The notes: generated by a model not told the origin, from the letters alone. DNA of 15,554 nucleotides from an uncultured bacterium (GCA_937912185.1 CALDOH010000078.1:1-15554); one strand, 5' to 3'. Numbered from the stretch's first letter, positions 1-7,088 are shown. Made by a program: numbers and translations.

Positions 1-248
1 CCCTTTGTCAAACCATTACTACCAATACCATCTTCAATATTTTGCCAACTATTACTCCTGATAGCCCTGACTGCCTCAACACCCTCTTGGGCGTACTCGG
101 CCAAAGCTTGCTTATCACCAGCTCCATAAAAATTGGTATATGAATTGGTCACTACATAAAAAACACCGGCCGCTAAAATAGCAAAAACCGCCAGAGCCAC
201 TACTAGCTCCACCAGAGAAAAACCCGAGTTGTTATTTTTTATCTTCAT
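1..248 (-). CDS. Type IV prepilin-like protein (C-terminus cut by window edge)
   Basis: This is the first 82 codons of a prepilin or pseudopilin on the minus strand, starting at ATG 248-246 and running off the window at base 1. The product begins MKIKNNNSGFSLVEL and then has a hydrophobic helix (about residues 13-32). This is a class III signal: a short basic leader, Gly9 followed by Phe10, and Glu14, which would be Glu5 of the mature pilin. A prepilin peptidase would cut after Gly9, and the helix would pack into the pilus core. The following stretch, with EYAQEGVEAVRAIR, resembles minor pilins of the PilV/GspI type as seen in CPR genomes (family knowledge, moderate certainty). It follows the pilin-FISUMP gene in the same direction after a 229 bp gap, so it is probably a further minor or major pilin of the same cluster. 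The Shine-Dalgarno is weak. The C-terminal domain is unseen, so major versus minor pilin cannot be decided. Confidence 0.88.
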   Translation of the reverse strand, partial: MKIKNNNSGFSLVELVVALAVFAILAAGVFYVVTNSYTNFYGAGDKQALAEYAQEGVEAVRAIRSNSWQNIEDGIGSNGLTK

Positions 249-281
249 CCCGTTAAAAATTTACCTTGTCAACTGTGATTC

Positions 282-364
282 ACCCAGTTAGAAATTATAG
301 TGAAATACATAATTATTATTTTGCTTTTTCACTTCAGCTAAACATTGTGAATTTCTAACTAGGT
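282..364. repeat. Imperfect inverted repeat in the gap between the two pilin genes
   Basis: Arms 282-296 and 350-364 pair at 14 of 15 positions, with an unbroken 11 bp core (AGTTAGAAATT against AATTTCTAACT). A smaller nested stem, AGTGAAA (299-305) with TTTCACT (327-333), lies inside. In a minus-strand transcript this would fold in the 5' leader of the downstream pilin. There is no T-tract after it, so it is not a standard terminator. A minus-strand TATAAT (plus 294-299) overlaps the left arm but has no recognisable -35. The rest of the 249-477 gap shows no gene. Confidence 0.5.
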
Positions 365-448
365 AAAATTACTTTTCATTCCTGTTTATTTTACTAAAAC
401 GATATTTGTTAATTTTATAAAAACTCTTACTACATTACTCTTTAATAC

Positions 449-473
449 AATCCCATGAATTTCTAGCGGGATT
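449..473 (-). other. Weak hairpin 3' of the pilin-FISUMP gene
   Basis: AATCCC (449-454) pairs with GGGATT (468-473) just after the stop codon of the pilin-FISUMP gene on the minus strand. An alternative pairing, ATGAAT with ATTCAT, uses overlapping bases. Only a poor T-run follows, so termination here is doubtful. The sequence resembles a degraded version of the strong terminator at 8305-8335, sharing ATCCCGCT and TAGA. It could be a partial terminator or an mRNA 3'-end stabiliser that adjusts the ratio of the two pilins. Confidence 0.35.
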
Positions 474-477
474 CATT

Positions 478-1593
478 TTAATCTTTTAGACAACGAACTG
501 AAAATCCCCAGTTTTGAGCACTATCTGTCTGCCCCATAGTAGCTCCATTGTCATTATAATGAACCCAAGAAACTGTTGTTGGCGTGGTCTCATCGGAAGT
601 CCAGAGCGCTATCAAGGAACTAATACTATCATAGGTATCTGAGGTGGCATCCCTTTCACCAGACATAATCATATCAAAACCAGAAGAACCATTTAATTTT
701 AGCTCTGTGCCAACGCTGGGGGCTGGAAAATTTGCTATTAATGTTTCATATTCCGAATCACTCGGAACATGCCAACCACTAGGACAAATACCCTGGCTTT
801 GAGAAAGAGTAGCATACCCCATTAATTCATCCCAATCATACAAAGCTCCATTGCTATCACAGTTACTTGCAGTATCGGCATAACACCACTTCTCTATAAT
901 ACTATTATCAGTCGGATCGGTGGCTGCACTAGCTAACATAGTACCAGTATTGAGATTTTCTGCCATCCAACATTGATCAGCTATTTGAGCTGTTCTGTAA
1001 GCTTGTCCCTCTATGTCATAGACATAATTCTCTCCGCAAGTAAAAGTATAGGCTAGGCCAGTAGGAGTAATATGAATAGTTTTCTCTGCACCAAAATTGC
1101 TACTTAGCTTGATGATCTGCTCGGCTAGATTGCTAGCAGTACTAGTACTAAGCCAACCAGACTTAAAATCAAAATAAAATTCATTTATTTGATCTGAGCC
1201 AACATAGACACCACTATTTAATTGCATAATTCTATCATAGCTAGCATTACGATAATCAAAGAACTTTCCTTTATACAAAACTATACAATCTCCGCTATCC
1301 TCACAATAAGAATTATTGTCTAAAACTTTTATACCCCACACATCACCAAAATAACCAGTAACTGAATAATTTCTAGCTTGAGAAATAAATTCAACCAACT
1401 CTTTTGATTTGGCGTCCAAATCTTCTCGAGATGCCGTAGTGTTTACCATGGTAAGGGCTGAGGTCAAAATAATTACAAAAATAGCTACTACTACCAAAAT
1501 TTCAACCAGACTAAATCCTAATTGGTTTTTCTTTACATCTTTCAAAATTTTTCTGCCCCGAACGTAGTCGAGGGATATTTTCATTCTGGACAT
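478..1593 (-). CDS. Type IV (GspH/FimT-like) minor pilin fused to a FISUMP domain
   Basis: This 371-residue protein has two parts. The N-terminus is a prepilin: basic leader, Gly26-Phe27 cleavage site in QLGFSLVEI, Glu31 as mature Glu5, and a hydrophobic helix to about residue 50. Residues 55-183 look like a GspH/FimT pseudopilin globular domain (ELVEFISQARNYSV, then WGIKV, then ITPTG). Residues about 186-371 match the Fibrobacter succinogenes major paralogous (FISUMP) domain, with VYDIEGQAYRTAQI, CWMAENLN, GALYDW, CPSGWHVPSDSEYETL and GFSVRCLKD. Eight cysteines (97, 103, 186, 208, 237, 245, 270, 368) could form disulfides. The domain probably sits at the pilus tip or surface as an adhesin-like module; this is inference, as FISUMP function is not established. 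ATG 1593-1591 overlaps the pilC stop by one base (TAATG), which supports this start by coupling. ATG at 1584 is an alternative. Leader residues 7-14 are encoded by a short repeat-like sequence. Confidence 0.9.
   Translation of the reverse strand: MSRMKISLDYVRGRKILKDVKKNQLGFSLVEILVVVAIFVIILTSALTMVNTTASREDLDAKSKELVEFISQARNYSVTGYFGDVWGIKVLDNNSYCEDSGDCIVLYKGKFFDYRNASYDRIMQLNSGVYVGSDQINEFYFDFKSGWLSTSTASNLAEQIIKLSSNFGAEKTIHITPTGLAYTFTCGENYVYDIEGQAYRTAQIADQCWMAENLNTGTMLASAATDPTDNSIIEKWCYADTASNCDSNGALYDWDELMGYATLSQSQGICPSGWHVPSDSEYETLIANFPAPSVGTELKLNGSSGFDMIMSGERDATSDTYDSISSLIALWTSDETTPTTVSWVHYNDNGATMGQTDSAQNWGFSVRCLKD
1554..1575 (-). repeat. Short GC-rich repeat-like motif inside the prepilin leader
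   Basis: On the minus strand the core reads CCTCGACTACGTTCGGGG, which is GC-rich and partly palindromic within an AT-rich gene. It encodes SLDYVRGR (residues 7-14) of the pilin-FISUMP leader, giving an unusually long 26-residue leader. From memory, closely similar sequences (CTCGACTACGCTCGGG) occur as dispersed intergenic repeats in Bacteroidetes and some CPR genomes. Only one copy is seen in this window, so repeat status is not shown by the sequence alone. Confidence 0.35.
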
Positions 1594-2813
1594 TAGCGCC
1601 CAACGTTACTAGTTAATGAGTAGATAGGATTGATAATTGAAATTGCCACAAAGCCGACCACCAAACCAATCATAATCAAAAGTGCTGGTTCAAGCATGGT
1701 GGATAAATTCTTGGTAGTATTATCAACCTCCAGTTCATAAAAGTCTGCTAAGTACTCTAAAACTTCGCTCAGATTACCCGAACTTTCACCTACTCTAGCC
1801 ATATTAGCTAACAAACTTGGAAAATATTTTCTGTCACTTAGGGCTTCAGCCAATGAGCCACCCTTTAGTATTCGATGATAAACTGCATTGGTTTCTTTTT
1901 TGTAGCCATCATTAGTCAAGGTTTGGGAAACTATCTGCAAGGCTCGATCAATGGTAATACCACTGTCTAAAAGTGATCCTAAAGTACGAGCAAATAAGGC
2001 CAGATTGAGATGCTTGGAGATATTGCCCATTATAGGCAGCCTCAATATAATCAAATGAAGAATAAGCCTAGTAGACTTAATCTTTGCCATAACTCTAAAA
2101 ATAATAAGAAGCAAGACTATAGCACCAACAAGCCACATCCAATAATTTACCATGAAGTCGGAAATAGCTATAAAAATTTTAGTAGTGGTTGGTAAATCAA
2201 TTTTTAAAGTATTAAAAAATCCTAATATCTTTGGCAGAACAAACACAGATATAACTACCACCAAACCTATAATAGCGACAATGACTAAACTTGGATAAAT
2301 TGCCGCTGCTTTTATTTTTGATCTAAGTTCATAGCTTTTACGCTGTTGAATGGCCAACAGATTAAGATTTTTAGCCAGTGTACCCCCTTGTTCACCGACC
2401 GCAACCATATTGATAAATAGGGCATCAAAATCTTTAGGATATCTTTTCAAGGCCTCTGACAAACGATTACCCTTTCTAACATCCTCAAGTACTATTTCTA
2501 AACGCTTTGACAAAACTGGTGAAGCATTATCTTTGAGAGTTTCAAGAGCTGTATCAATCGACATACCAGCCTTGATCATGACCGATAAATGCTTGGCAAA
2601 CATAACCCGCTCTATCATCTTGACCTTACCAAAAACCATCTGGCCTTTTTTCTTGACCTTCTTGCCGGGCATCTCACCTTTGACTGGCTCTAGCATGACA
2701 ATCGTCCCCTCCTGGGCCGCTAATTTATTTTTGGCCTCTTGAATACTCATCGCCTCAATACCACCAGTAACAACTTTACCTTTATTGTCTGCTAATTTGT
2801 AATTAAACAACAT
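1593..2813 (-). CDS. pilC: Type IV pilus inner-membrane platform protein PilC (GspF family)
   Basis: This 406-residue GspF/PilC protein forms the cytoplasmic-membrane platform that PilB drives to assemble pilins. The sequence shows the duplicated T2SSF domain. Copy 1 (about 70-195) has FAKHLSVMIKAGMSIDTAL and VAVGEQGGTLAKNL. Copy 2 (about 272-398) has FARTLGSLLDSGITIDRAL and VGESSGNLSEVLEYLADFYE. Three membrane segments are visible at about 170-196, 222-245 and 373-398. The length is normal for the family. Translation starts at ATG 2813-2811, with AGGAAA about 10 nt upstream. It lies 47 bp after pilB, separated by a stable hairpin, and its stop overlaps the next start by one base. Its position after pilB and before pilin genes marks it as a pilus rather than a secretion component. 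A type II secretion GspF cannot be excluded from the sequence alone, but no other secretion gene is near. Confidence 0.95.
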   Translation of the reverse strand: MLFNYKLADNKGKVVTGGIEAMSIQEAKNKLAAQEGTIVMLEPVKGEMPGKKVKKKGQMVFGKVKMIERVMFAKHLSVMIKAGMSIDTALETLKDNASPVLSKRLEIVLEDVRKGNRLSEALKRYPKDFDALFINMVAVGEQGGTLAKNLNLLAIQQRKSYELRSKIKAAAIYPSLVIVAIIGLVVVISVFVLPKILGFFNTLKIDLPTTTKIFIAISDFMVNYWMWLVGAIVLLLIIFRVMAKIKSTRLILHLIILRLPIMGNISKHLNLALFARTLGSLLDSGITIDRALQIVSQTLTNDGYKKETNAVYHRILKGGSLAEALSDRKYFPSLLANMARVGESSGNLSEVLEYLADFYELEVDNTTKNLSTMLEPALLIMIGLVVGFVAISIINPIYSLTSNVGR

Positions 2814-2828
2814 ATGTTTTATTTCCTG

Positions 2829-2860
2829 TCCCGTGATACCGCTTGCGGTATTTTACGGGA
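2829..2860 (-). other. Stable hairpin filling the pilB-pilC gap, without T-tract
   Basis: TCCCGT (2829-2834) pairs with ACGGGA (2855-2860), and ATACCGC (2836-2842) with GCGGTAT (2845-2851), separated by a small internal loop. The structure directly abuts the pilB stop codon (2861-2863). On the minus strand it is followed by CAGGAAATAAAAC, which carries the pilC ribosome site, not by a T-tract. An mRNA-stability or partial attenuation role between motor and platform genes is more likely than termination. Confidence 0.5.
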
Positions 2861-4549
2861 TTATTCTTTAGTAACTCTAAATATTTCTTCAATAGTAGTT
2901 TTACCAGAGATAACTTTTTGAAAACCGTCTTCCAGCATAGTTTTCATACCATTGGTTTGAGCTGCTTTTTTGATCTGGTCAGAGTCAGCTCGATTGGTAA
3001 TCAATTCTTTTATATTATCTTTTACCTGCAATACTTCAAAAATACCAACTCGACCAGCATAACCGCTATGATTACAAGCATCACAGCCCTTGCCCTTATA
3101 CAGTCTAATTTCTTTGAGCTCGTCCATATTAAGAAATTTTTCAATGTCTACTTGACGTTTTAAGTCACTTATTTCCTTCTCAGTCAAAGAATAACTAACA
3201 ATGCATTTCATACAAATATGTCTGACCAAACGTTGGGCAATAATCACATTGACTGTAGAAGCTACCAAAAATGGCTCTATTTTCATATCAAGCAAACGAG
3301 GCAGGGAAGTAGCCGCATCGTTGGTATGAAGGGTAGATAATACTAGGTGACCAGTCATGGCAGAGTTGATTGCAATACTAGCTGTTTCTTCGTCTCGGAT
3401 TTCACCAACCATGATGACGTCTGGATCTTGACGAAGTAGCGACCTGAGGCCTTGGGCAAAAGTCAGATTAGTTTTAGGATTTACCTGGATCTGATTTACG
3501 CCCTCAAGATCATACTCGACTGGGTCTTCAATTGTACAAATGTTTATATCACGCTTATTCAAAATTTTTATCAAAGCATACAAACTAGTAGTTTTACCAG
3601 AACCCGTAGGACCAGTTACCAAAATCATACCATAAGGTTTTTGTACTGCGGTGCTAACTTTTTCTAGGTCATCAGAAGCCATGCCCAAATCCTCCAGAGT
3701 AAACTCCTTGCCCTTGGAAGACAACAAACGCATAACTATTTTTTCACCATGAGTGATTGGTACCACTGAGACTCTAATGTCTACTTTTTCCCCTTCTACT
3801 TGAGTAATAATTTTACCATCCTGAGCCGCTCGACTTTCGTCTGTTCTCATCTTGGATAAAATCTTTATCCTAGTAACAATAATATCTAAAATATTTCTAG
3901 GCAAACGAAGCACATCATATAAAATACCGTCGATCCTAAAACGGACAATGATTTCTTTTTCTGCTGGCTCAACATGAATATCAGAAGCGTGATTGGTGTA
4001 AGCATAGCTAAACAAATCATCCACCAAACGAACTACCGAAATGCTCTCAGCCTTGGCACCCTGTGCCTTTATAGCCTGCTTTTGAATACTAGAAGCATAT
4101 TCTTGTTGGATAGTCTTACGATACAAACCAAAATTATTTTCTATGTCATATTCTGTTGCATAATATGGCACTACTACGTCACCAACTTTCTTTTCTACAG
4201 CTTTGATCATGGAATAATCAAAGGGATTGCTCATTGCTACCTTGATGCCCTCTTCATCTCGTTTGAAAATAAGCATTTTTTGTTTACGAGCTACGATCTC
4301 TGGCAAAAGCTGCAAAGCGTCTGCTTGAATTTTTTCCTTGCTTAGATTAACAAATTTAAAATGCAAAGAATTAGCAATTAATTGACCAATCTCTTCCGAT
4401 TTAATCAAGTTTTGTTTGATCAAGAAAGTAATAAAATCTTTTTGGCTATCTTGAGCTGTCTTAAGAGCGGTATCCAAAACACTAGACTCAATCAAGCCTA
4501 TTTTGCTAATTATATTATGTACCTTGGCATCGGAAATAATTTGCGACAT
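2861..4549 (-). CDS. pilB: Type IV pilus extension ATPase PilB (GspE family)
   Basis: PilB is the cytoplasmic hexameric ATPase that powers pilin insertion at PilC. Residues are numbered from an upstream GTG at 4564. An N-terminal MshEN/GspE-N region (about 10-145) with LLPEIVARKQKML leads to the secretion ATPase core. Visible motifs are SDIHVEP (194-200), Walker A GPTGSGKTT (318-326), the Asp box CTIEDPVE (343-350), Walker B with DPDVIMVGEIRDEET (380-394) and the His box TGHLVLSTLHTNDA (404-417). Four cysteines (451, 454, 494, 497), in CMKC and CDAC, form the zinc site typical of PilB/GspE and usually absent from PilT. I prefer ATG 4549-4547 (MSQIISDAK), giving 562 residues; GTG 4564 would add five residues but its start lies inside a hairpin arm. 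It sits 71 bp downstream of cheY, consistent with control of pilus extension by the chemosensory module. No retraction ATPase pilT is present in the window. Confidence 0.95.
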   Translation of the reverse strand: MSQIISDAKVHNIISKIGLIESSVLDTALKTAQDSQKDFITFLIKQNLIKSEEIGQLIANSLHFKFVNLSKEKIQADALQLLPEIVARKQKMLIFKRDEEGIKVAMSNPFDYSMIKAVEKKVGDVVVPYYATEYDIENNFGLYRKTIQQEYASSIQKQAIKAQGAKAESISVVRLVDDLFSYAYTNHASDIHVEPAEKEIIVRFRIDGILYDVLRLPRNILDIIVTRIKILSKMRTDESRAAQDGKIITQVEGEKVDIRVSVVPITHGEKIVMRLLSSKGKEFTLEDLGMASDDLEKVSTAVQKPYGMILVTGPTGSGKTTSLYALIKILNKRDINICTIEDPVEYDLEGVNQIQVNPKTNLTFAQGLRSLLRQDPDVIMVGEIRDEETASIAINSAMTGHLVLSTLHTNDAATSLPRLLDMKIEPFLVASTVNVIIAQRLVRHICMKCIVSYSLTEKEISDLKRQVDIEKFLNMDELKEIRLYKGKGCDACNHSGYAGRVGIFEVLQVKDNIKELITNRADSDQIKKAAQTNGMKTMLEDGFQKVISGKTTIEEIFRVTKE

Positions 4550-4560
4550 ATTTTTATCCC

Positions 4561-4615
4561 GCACCTTTTGGCGCGAATTAATTATAAATTCTTTACCCTA
4601 CCCCACAAAAGGTGC
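4561..4615 (-). promoter_or_regulatory. Long-looped 10 bp hairpin between cheY and pilB
   Basis: GCACCTTTTG (4561-4570) pairs perfectly with CAAAAGGTGC (4606-4615) across a 35-base loop that contains a smaller GAATT/AATTC stem. In the minus-strand transcript the 3' arm ends about 11 nt before the preferred pilB ATG, so folding could affect pilB ribosome access. No T-tract follows, so it is not an ordinary terminator. Its role in translational control or RNA processing is inference. Confidence 0.5.
4581..4608 (-). promoter_or_regulatory. Possible internal promoter ahead of pilB
   Basis: On the minus strand, TTGTGG (plus 4603-4608) and a consensus TATAAT (plus 4581-4586) are 16 bp apart, inside the loop of the cheY-pilB hairpin. 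Transcription would begin near 4574, about 25 nt before the preferred ATG, and the transcript would carry only the 3' arm of the hairpin. The -35 matches only TTG, and TATAAT occurs easily in AT-rich DNA, so this is a candidate. Confidence 0.35.
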
Positions 4616-4620
4616 AGAGT

Positions 4621-5118
4621 TTATTTATCAATTTGTTCTATCGGTTCATTAATTTGTGAATGAGACTGATCATTGGGTGGCCCAATCACTGAAGTGTCAC
4701 TATGATTATTAGCTACCCTTGCTTTTTTACTTTGAGTCTTAGAATTTAAATATTGACTTACTTTATCAACTATTGTTGCCAAGGTAACATCGTCCTTTAC
4801 TAAGTAATCAACTGCCCCCAAATCTAAACCTTTTTTAACATCGTCCTTTTGTCCTAAATTGGATAAAATGAGTACCGGGATATCCTTGGTAGCTGGATTT
4901 TTTTGTAGCTCAGTCAAAACTTCAAAACCACTCTTCTTTGGCATAATCATATCCAAAATAATCAAATCTGGATCACTGATTTGTGCTTTTTCCAAACCCT
5001 CCTCACCATCAGCCGCTAGAATTACCTCATAACCATGCTCACCTAACTCGGCTTGATAAACTTTGCGCAAAAAAGTATCGTCATCAATAAACAAAATTTT
5101 TGCTTTTACTTCTGCCAT
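4621..5118 (-). CDS. CheY-like response regulator with hydrophilic C-terminal tail
   Basis: This is a 165-residue single-domain receiver. The fold spans residues 5-126 and carries the usual phosphorylation-site residues: acidic pocket in FIDDD (10-14), phospho-acceptor Asp56 in LIILDMIMP, switch Ser86 in PVLILSN, and Lys108 in YLVKDD. No DNA-binding output domain follows. Residues about 128-165 form a polar, probably disordered tail rich in Ser, Asn, Gln and Pro, longer than in CheY. It starts at ATG 5118-5116, one base after the cheA stop, and is followed by pilB. It is therefore the likely target of the CheA kinase and probably acts on the pilus motor or its partners. This is inferred by analogy with PilG/PilH of the Pil-Chp system; the actual effector contact is unknown. 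Confidence 0.92.
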   Translation of the reverse strand: MAEVKAKILFIDDDTFLRKVYQAELGEHGYEVILAADGEEGLEKAQISDPDLIILDMIMPKKSGFEVLTELQKNPATKDIPVLILSNLGQKDDVKKGLDLGAVDYLVKDDVTLATIVDKVSQYLNSKTQSKKARVANNHSDTSVIGPPNDQSHSQINEPIEQIDK

Positions 5119-5119
5119 A

Positions 5120-6679
5120 TTATTTTACTAAGTTATTTATATCTAAAATCAAAACCGGCAAACCTTCATCAGAAACAGCTACGCCCTTTAAGTAATCCAG
5201 ATTCTTCAACACCTGAGGTGTATTTTTGGCAATTAATTCCCGTTCGTTTATGTTACTAAAAATAGGTAAGGCTAATTTCTCACCTTTGTACTTTATAATA
5301 GCTATATATTTTGACAGGGCTGCTATTTTTGGTAAATTCATTTCTTTTGGCAAAGCCGTCATCTTGTATCTAGCTTTATCGTGCACAAAAATTTTTGTTT
5401 TATTAAAATCTCTCACTTCGGGCAATTTTATTATCCTGTCAATAAAAGAAAGTGGAATTGCCAAGGTGTAATCTGCAATCTTAAAAGTTAGACCCCTAAA
5501 TACTGACAACGGCAAAGGTAGCTTAATGCTAAAGGTTGCTCCTTTACCAGACTTACTCTCGACTAACATATCTCCGTCTAGGCTTTCAACCTTAGCCTTG
5601 ACCAAGCTAAGCCCTACTCCTCGACCAGAACTAATACTAACGCTTTTACCTCTAGAAATACCAGCTTTAAATATTAAATTTTTTATTTCTGAGACTGTTA
5701 ATTTTTTGGCAGCCACTCGGCTAATAATTTTGTTTTTAACTGCCATATCCATGATTTCTTGCCAATCAATACCTTGGCCATTGTCTTTGACTACTATCTT
5801 CATTTGATCATTGTCTAGTGAAACCACTACCTCAATTCGACCATTCTTTTGCTCTCGAGTGATGCCATGAGCTACGGCATTTTTCAACAGCTGGATTAAT
5901 ATTTCTATGAGTTCATCTAAAATAGCCTTATCTAAAGACAAGTCATTATCCTCTATCACCAAATCAACATTCTTTCCTTCATCTTTGGCAATCTCCCTAA
6001 CTAGATAAGGCAAAGAAGAAAAAATCTGAGCCAAGGGCACAATTCTAATTTTTTCTAATTCACGTCGCAGGTCATTGACAATCCTGTCAGCATTTACTGA
6101 TAGTGACAACAACTTGGCTTTACCCAAGCTTTTGACAATAGACTTTGTCTCCATAACATTGACCAAAAGATCGTCAGACATATCATAAAGTCGATTAAGA
6201 TTTTCTACTGGTACAGAAATTTCTGCAACTGTTGGTATACTACCCAAAAGATGTTTCTCTTGCCGATAAACATTCTTGGTTTTTATTTTTTTGCCTTGTT
6301 TCCTTTGTTTGAGGCCCCCTACAAGCAAATTTATCTGTTTAGTTAAATTTATTTCTCGATTATTTTTTTTGATAGATTTAAGATTGTTATCAAAAACTTC
6401 TATGGTATCGATAAATAATTCTAAAATATTTTTATCAATCATTAATCTTTGCTGGAAAGCAGCGTCAATTATACTTTCCATAGCATGAAACAGATTAACT
6501 GTTTTTTTATAAGCCATAGTAGCAGCCGCACCCTTCATGGAGTGAATCAAACGAAAAATATTTTCAATCAAATTCTGATTGTCCGGACTTCTTTCTAAAG
6601 ACAAAAACAGGTTAGTCAGCTTATTTAACTGATCTTTGCTAGTAGAAATATATAAATCTTTGTATTTGGCACTAACCAT
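5120..6679 (-). CDS. cheA: Chemotaxis-type histidine kinase CheA (no P2 domain)
   Basis: CheA autophosphorylates and passes phosphate to CheY in a receptor array. This 519-residue protein shows an N-terminal HPt (P1) domain, about 1-105, with His46 in LIHSMKGAAATM. A basic linker (about 125-145) leads to the P3 dimerisation region (about 150-215), ending in IRIVPLAQIF. The P4 ATPase follows, with N box LLKNAVAHGI (264-273), G1 box DNGQGI (299-304) and G2 box SGRGVGLSLVK (351-361). The C-terminal P5 domain (about 390-519) is CheW-like. It is shorter than most CheA (about 650 residues) because no P2 CheY-docking domain lies between P1 and P3. ATG 6679-6677 overlaps the cheW stop by 8 nt (ATGGTTAG), indicating coupling. 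All key catalytic residues seem present, so it should be active. The receptor and cheW upstream and cheY downstream make the module self-contained. Confidence 0.93.
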   Translation of the reverse strand: MVSAKYKDLYISTSKDQLNKLTNLFLSLERSPDNQNLIENIFRLIHSMKGAAATMAYKKTVNLFHAMESIIDAAFQQRLMIDKNILELFIDTIEVFDNNLKSIKKNNREINLTKQINLLVGGLKQRKQGKKIKTKNVYRQEKHLLGSIPTVAEISVPVENLNRLYDMSDDLLVNVMETKSIVKSLGKAKLLSLSVNADRIVNDLRRELEKIRIVPLAQIFSSLPYLVREIAKDEGKNVDLVIEDNDLSLDKAILDELIEILIQLLKNAVAHGITREQKNGRIEVVVSLDNDQMKIVVKDNGQGIDWQEIMDMAVKNKIISRVAAKKLTVSEIKNLIFKAGISRGKSVSISSGRGVGLSLVKAKVESLDGDMLVESKSGKGATFSIKLPLPLSVFRGLTFKIADYTLAIPLSFIDRIIKLPEVRDFNKTKIFVHDKARYKMTALPKEMNLPKIAALSKYIAIIKYKGEKLALPIFSNINERELIAKNTPQVLKNLDYLKGVAVSDEGLPVLILDINNLVK

Positions 6680-7088
6680 AAATTTTGACTTGCTCCCACA
6701 AATTTTCTAAATCTAAAATATAAACCTTGCGTTTATTGACCTTTATATACTTATTAAATTTCTTTTTACTACGATCAGTAAAAACTTGTTTTACTCTGAT
6801 AGTATTGTCACCGTCATCAACCTCTAGGCCATAATAATCCCCCTGATAGTCAAAGAGTAGGCAATTCTTACTACGAATACGCTTTACTCTTAAATCCAAA
6901 ATTTTGGCTGTGTCCAATAAAGTAATTATTTTTCCACCATGGTAAACCAAGCCCAAAACATTTTCTGGAGCACCAGGAATCAAAGTAATAGCCTCACAAG
7001 CAATAAACTGACTAGTTGGCAAAAGTGGCAACGCCCAAAGCTCATCAGCTAAATGAAATAATGTAAATTTGTATATCTTAACTGGCAT
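6672..7088 (-). CDS. cheW: CheW-like adaptor protein
   Basis: This 138-residue single CheW domain links receptors to CheA in the cytoplasmic signalling array. Conserved features are a first-strand region IYKFTLFHLADELWALPL, and the central block LIPGAPENVLGLVYHGGKIITLLD, seen here as PGAPENVLGL then GKIITLLD, where family members have a similar GxxxxxxGLxxxxGxxxPLxD pattern. The remaining strands (LLFDYQGDYYGLEVDD) fit the second half of the fold. I chose ATG 7088-7086 (MPVKIYKF), which overlaps the receptor stop by 11 nt. A TTG at 7106 would add six residues and a longer overlap, with little support. The stop is TAG, embedded in the cheA start. It lies between receptor and kinase genes, so the three products are likely made together. 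Its sequence is fairly divergent, but the neighbours make the assignment firm. Confidence 0.88.
   Translation of the reverse strand: MPVKIYKFTLFHLADELWALPLLPTSQFIACEAITLIPGAPENVLGLVYHGGKIITLLDTAKILDLRVKRIRSKNCLLFDYQGDYYGLEVDDGDNTIRVKQVFTDRSKKKFNKYIKVNKRKVYILDLENLWEQVKIYG

Noticed and set aside
267..272. Minus-strand TTGACA ahead of the partial pilin gene
   Set aside because: No -10 element lies 15-19 bp downstream; that position falls on the start codon itself, so it cannot be the promoter of this gene.
2350..2742. 130-codon open frame on the plus strand, antisense to pilC
   Set aside because: It lies wholly inside a well-supported pilC gene, resembles no protein family and has no ribosome site; it is a coding shadow. 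The same holds for the other plus-strand frames between 2000 and 10700.
2829..2860. Intrinsic terminator between pilB and pilC
   Set aside because: The stem is good, but neither strand has a following T-tract, and pilC clearly belongs to the same unit.
2861..4549. Retraction ATPase PilT instead of PilB
   Set aside because: The N-terminal MshEN-like region, the length of about 562 residues and the CxxC pairs match PilB/GspE; PilT is about 350 residues and lacks these.
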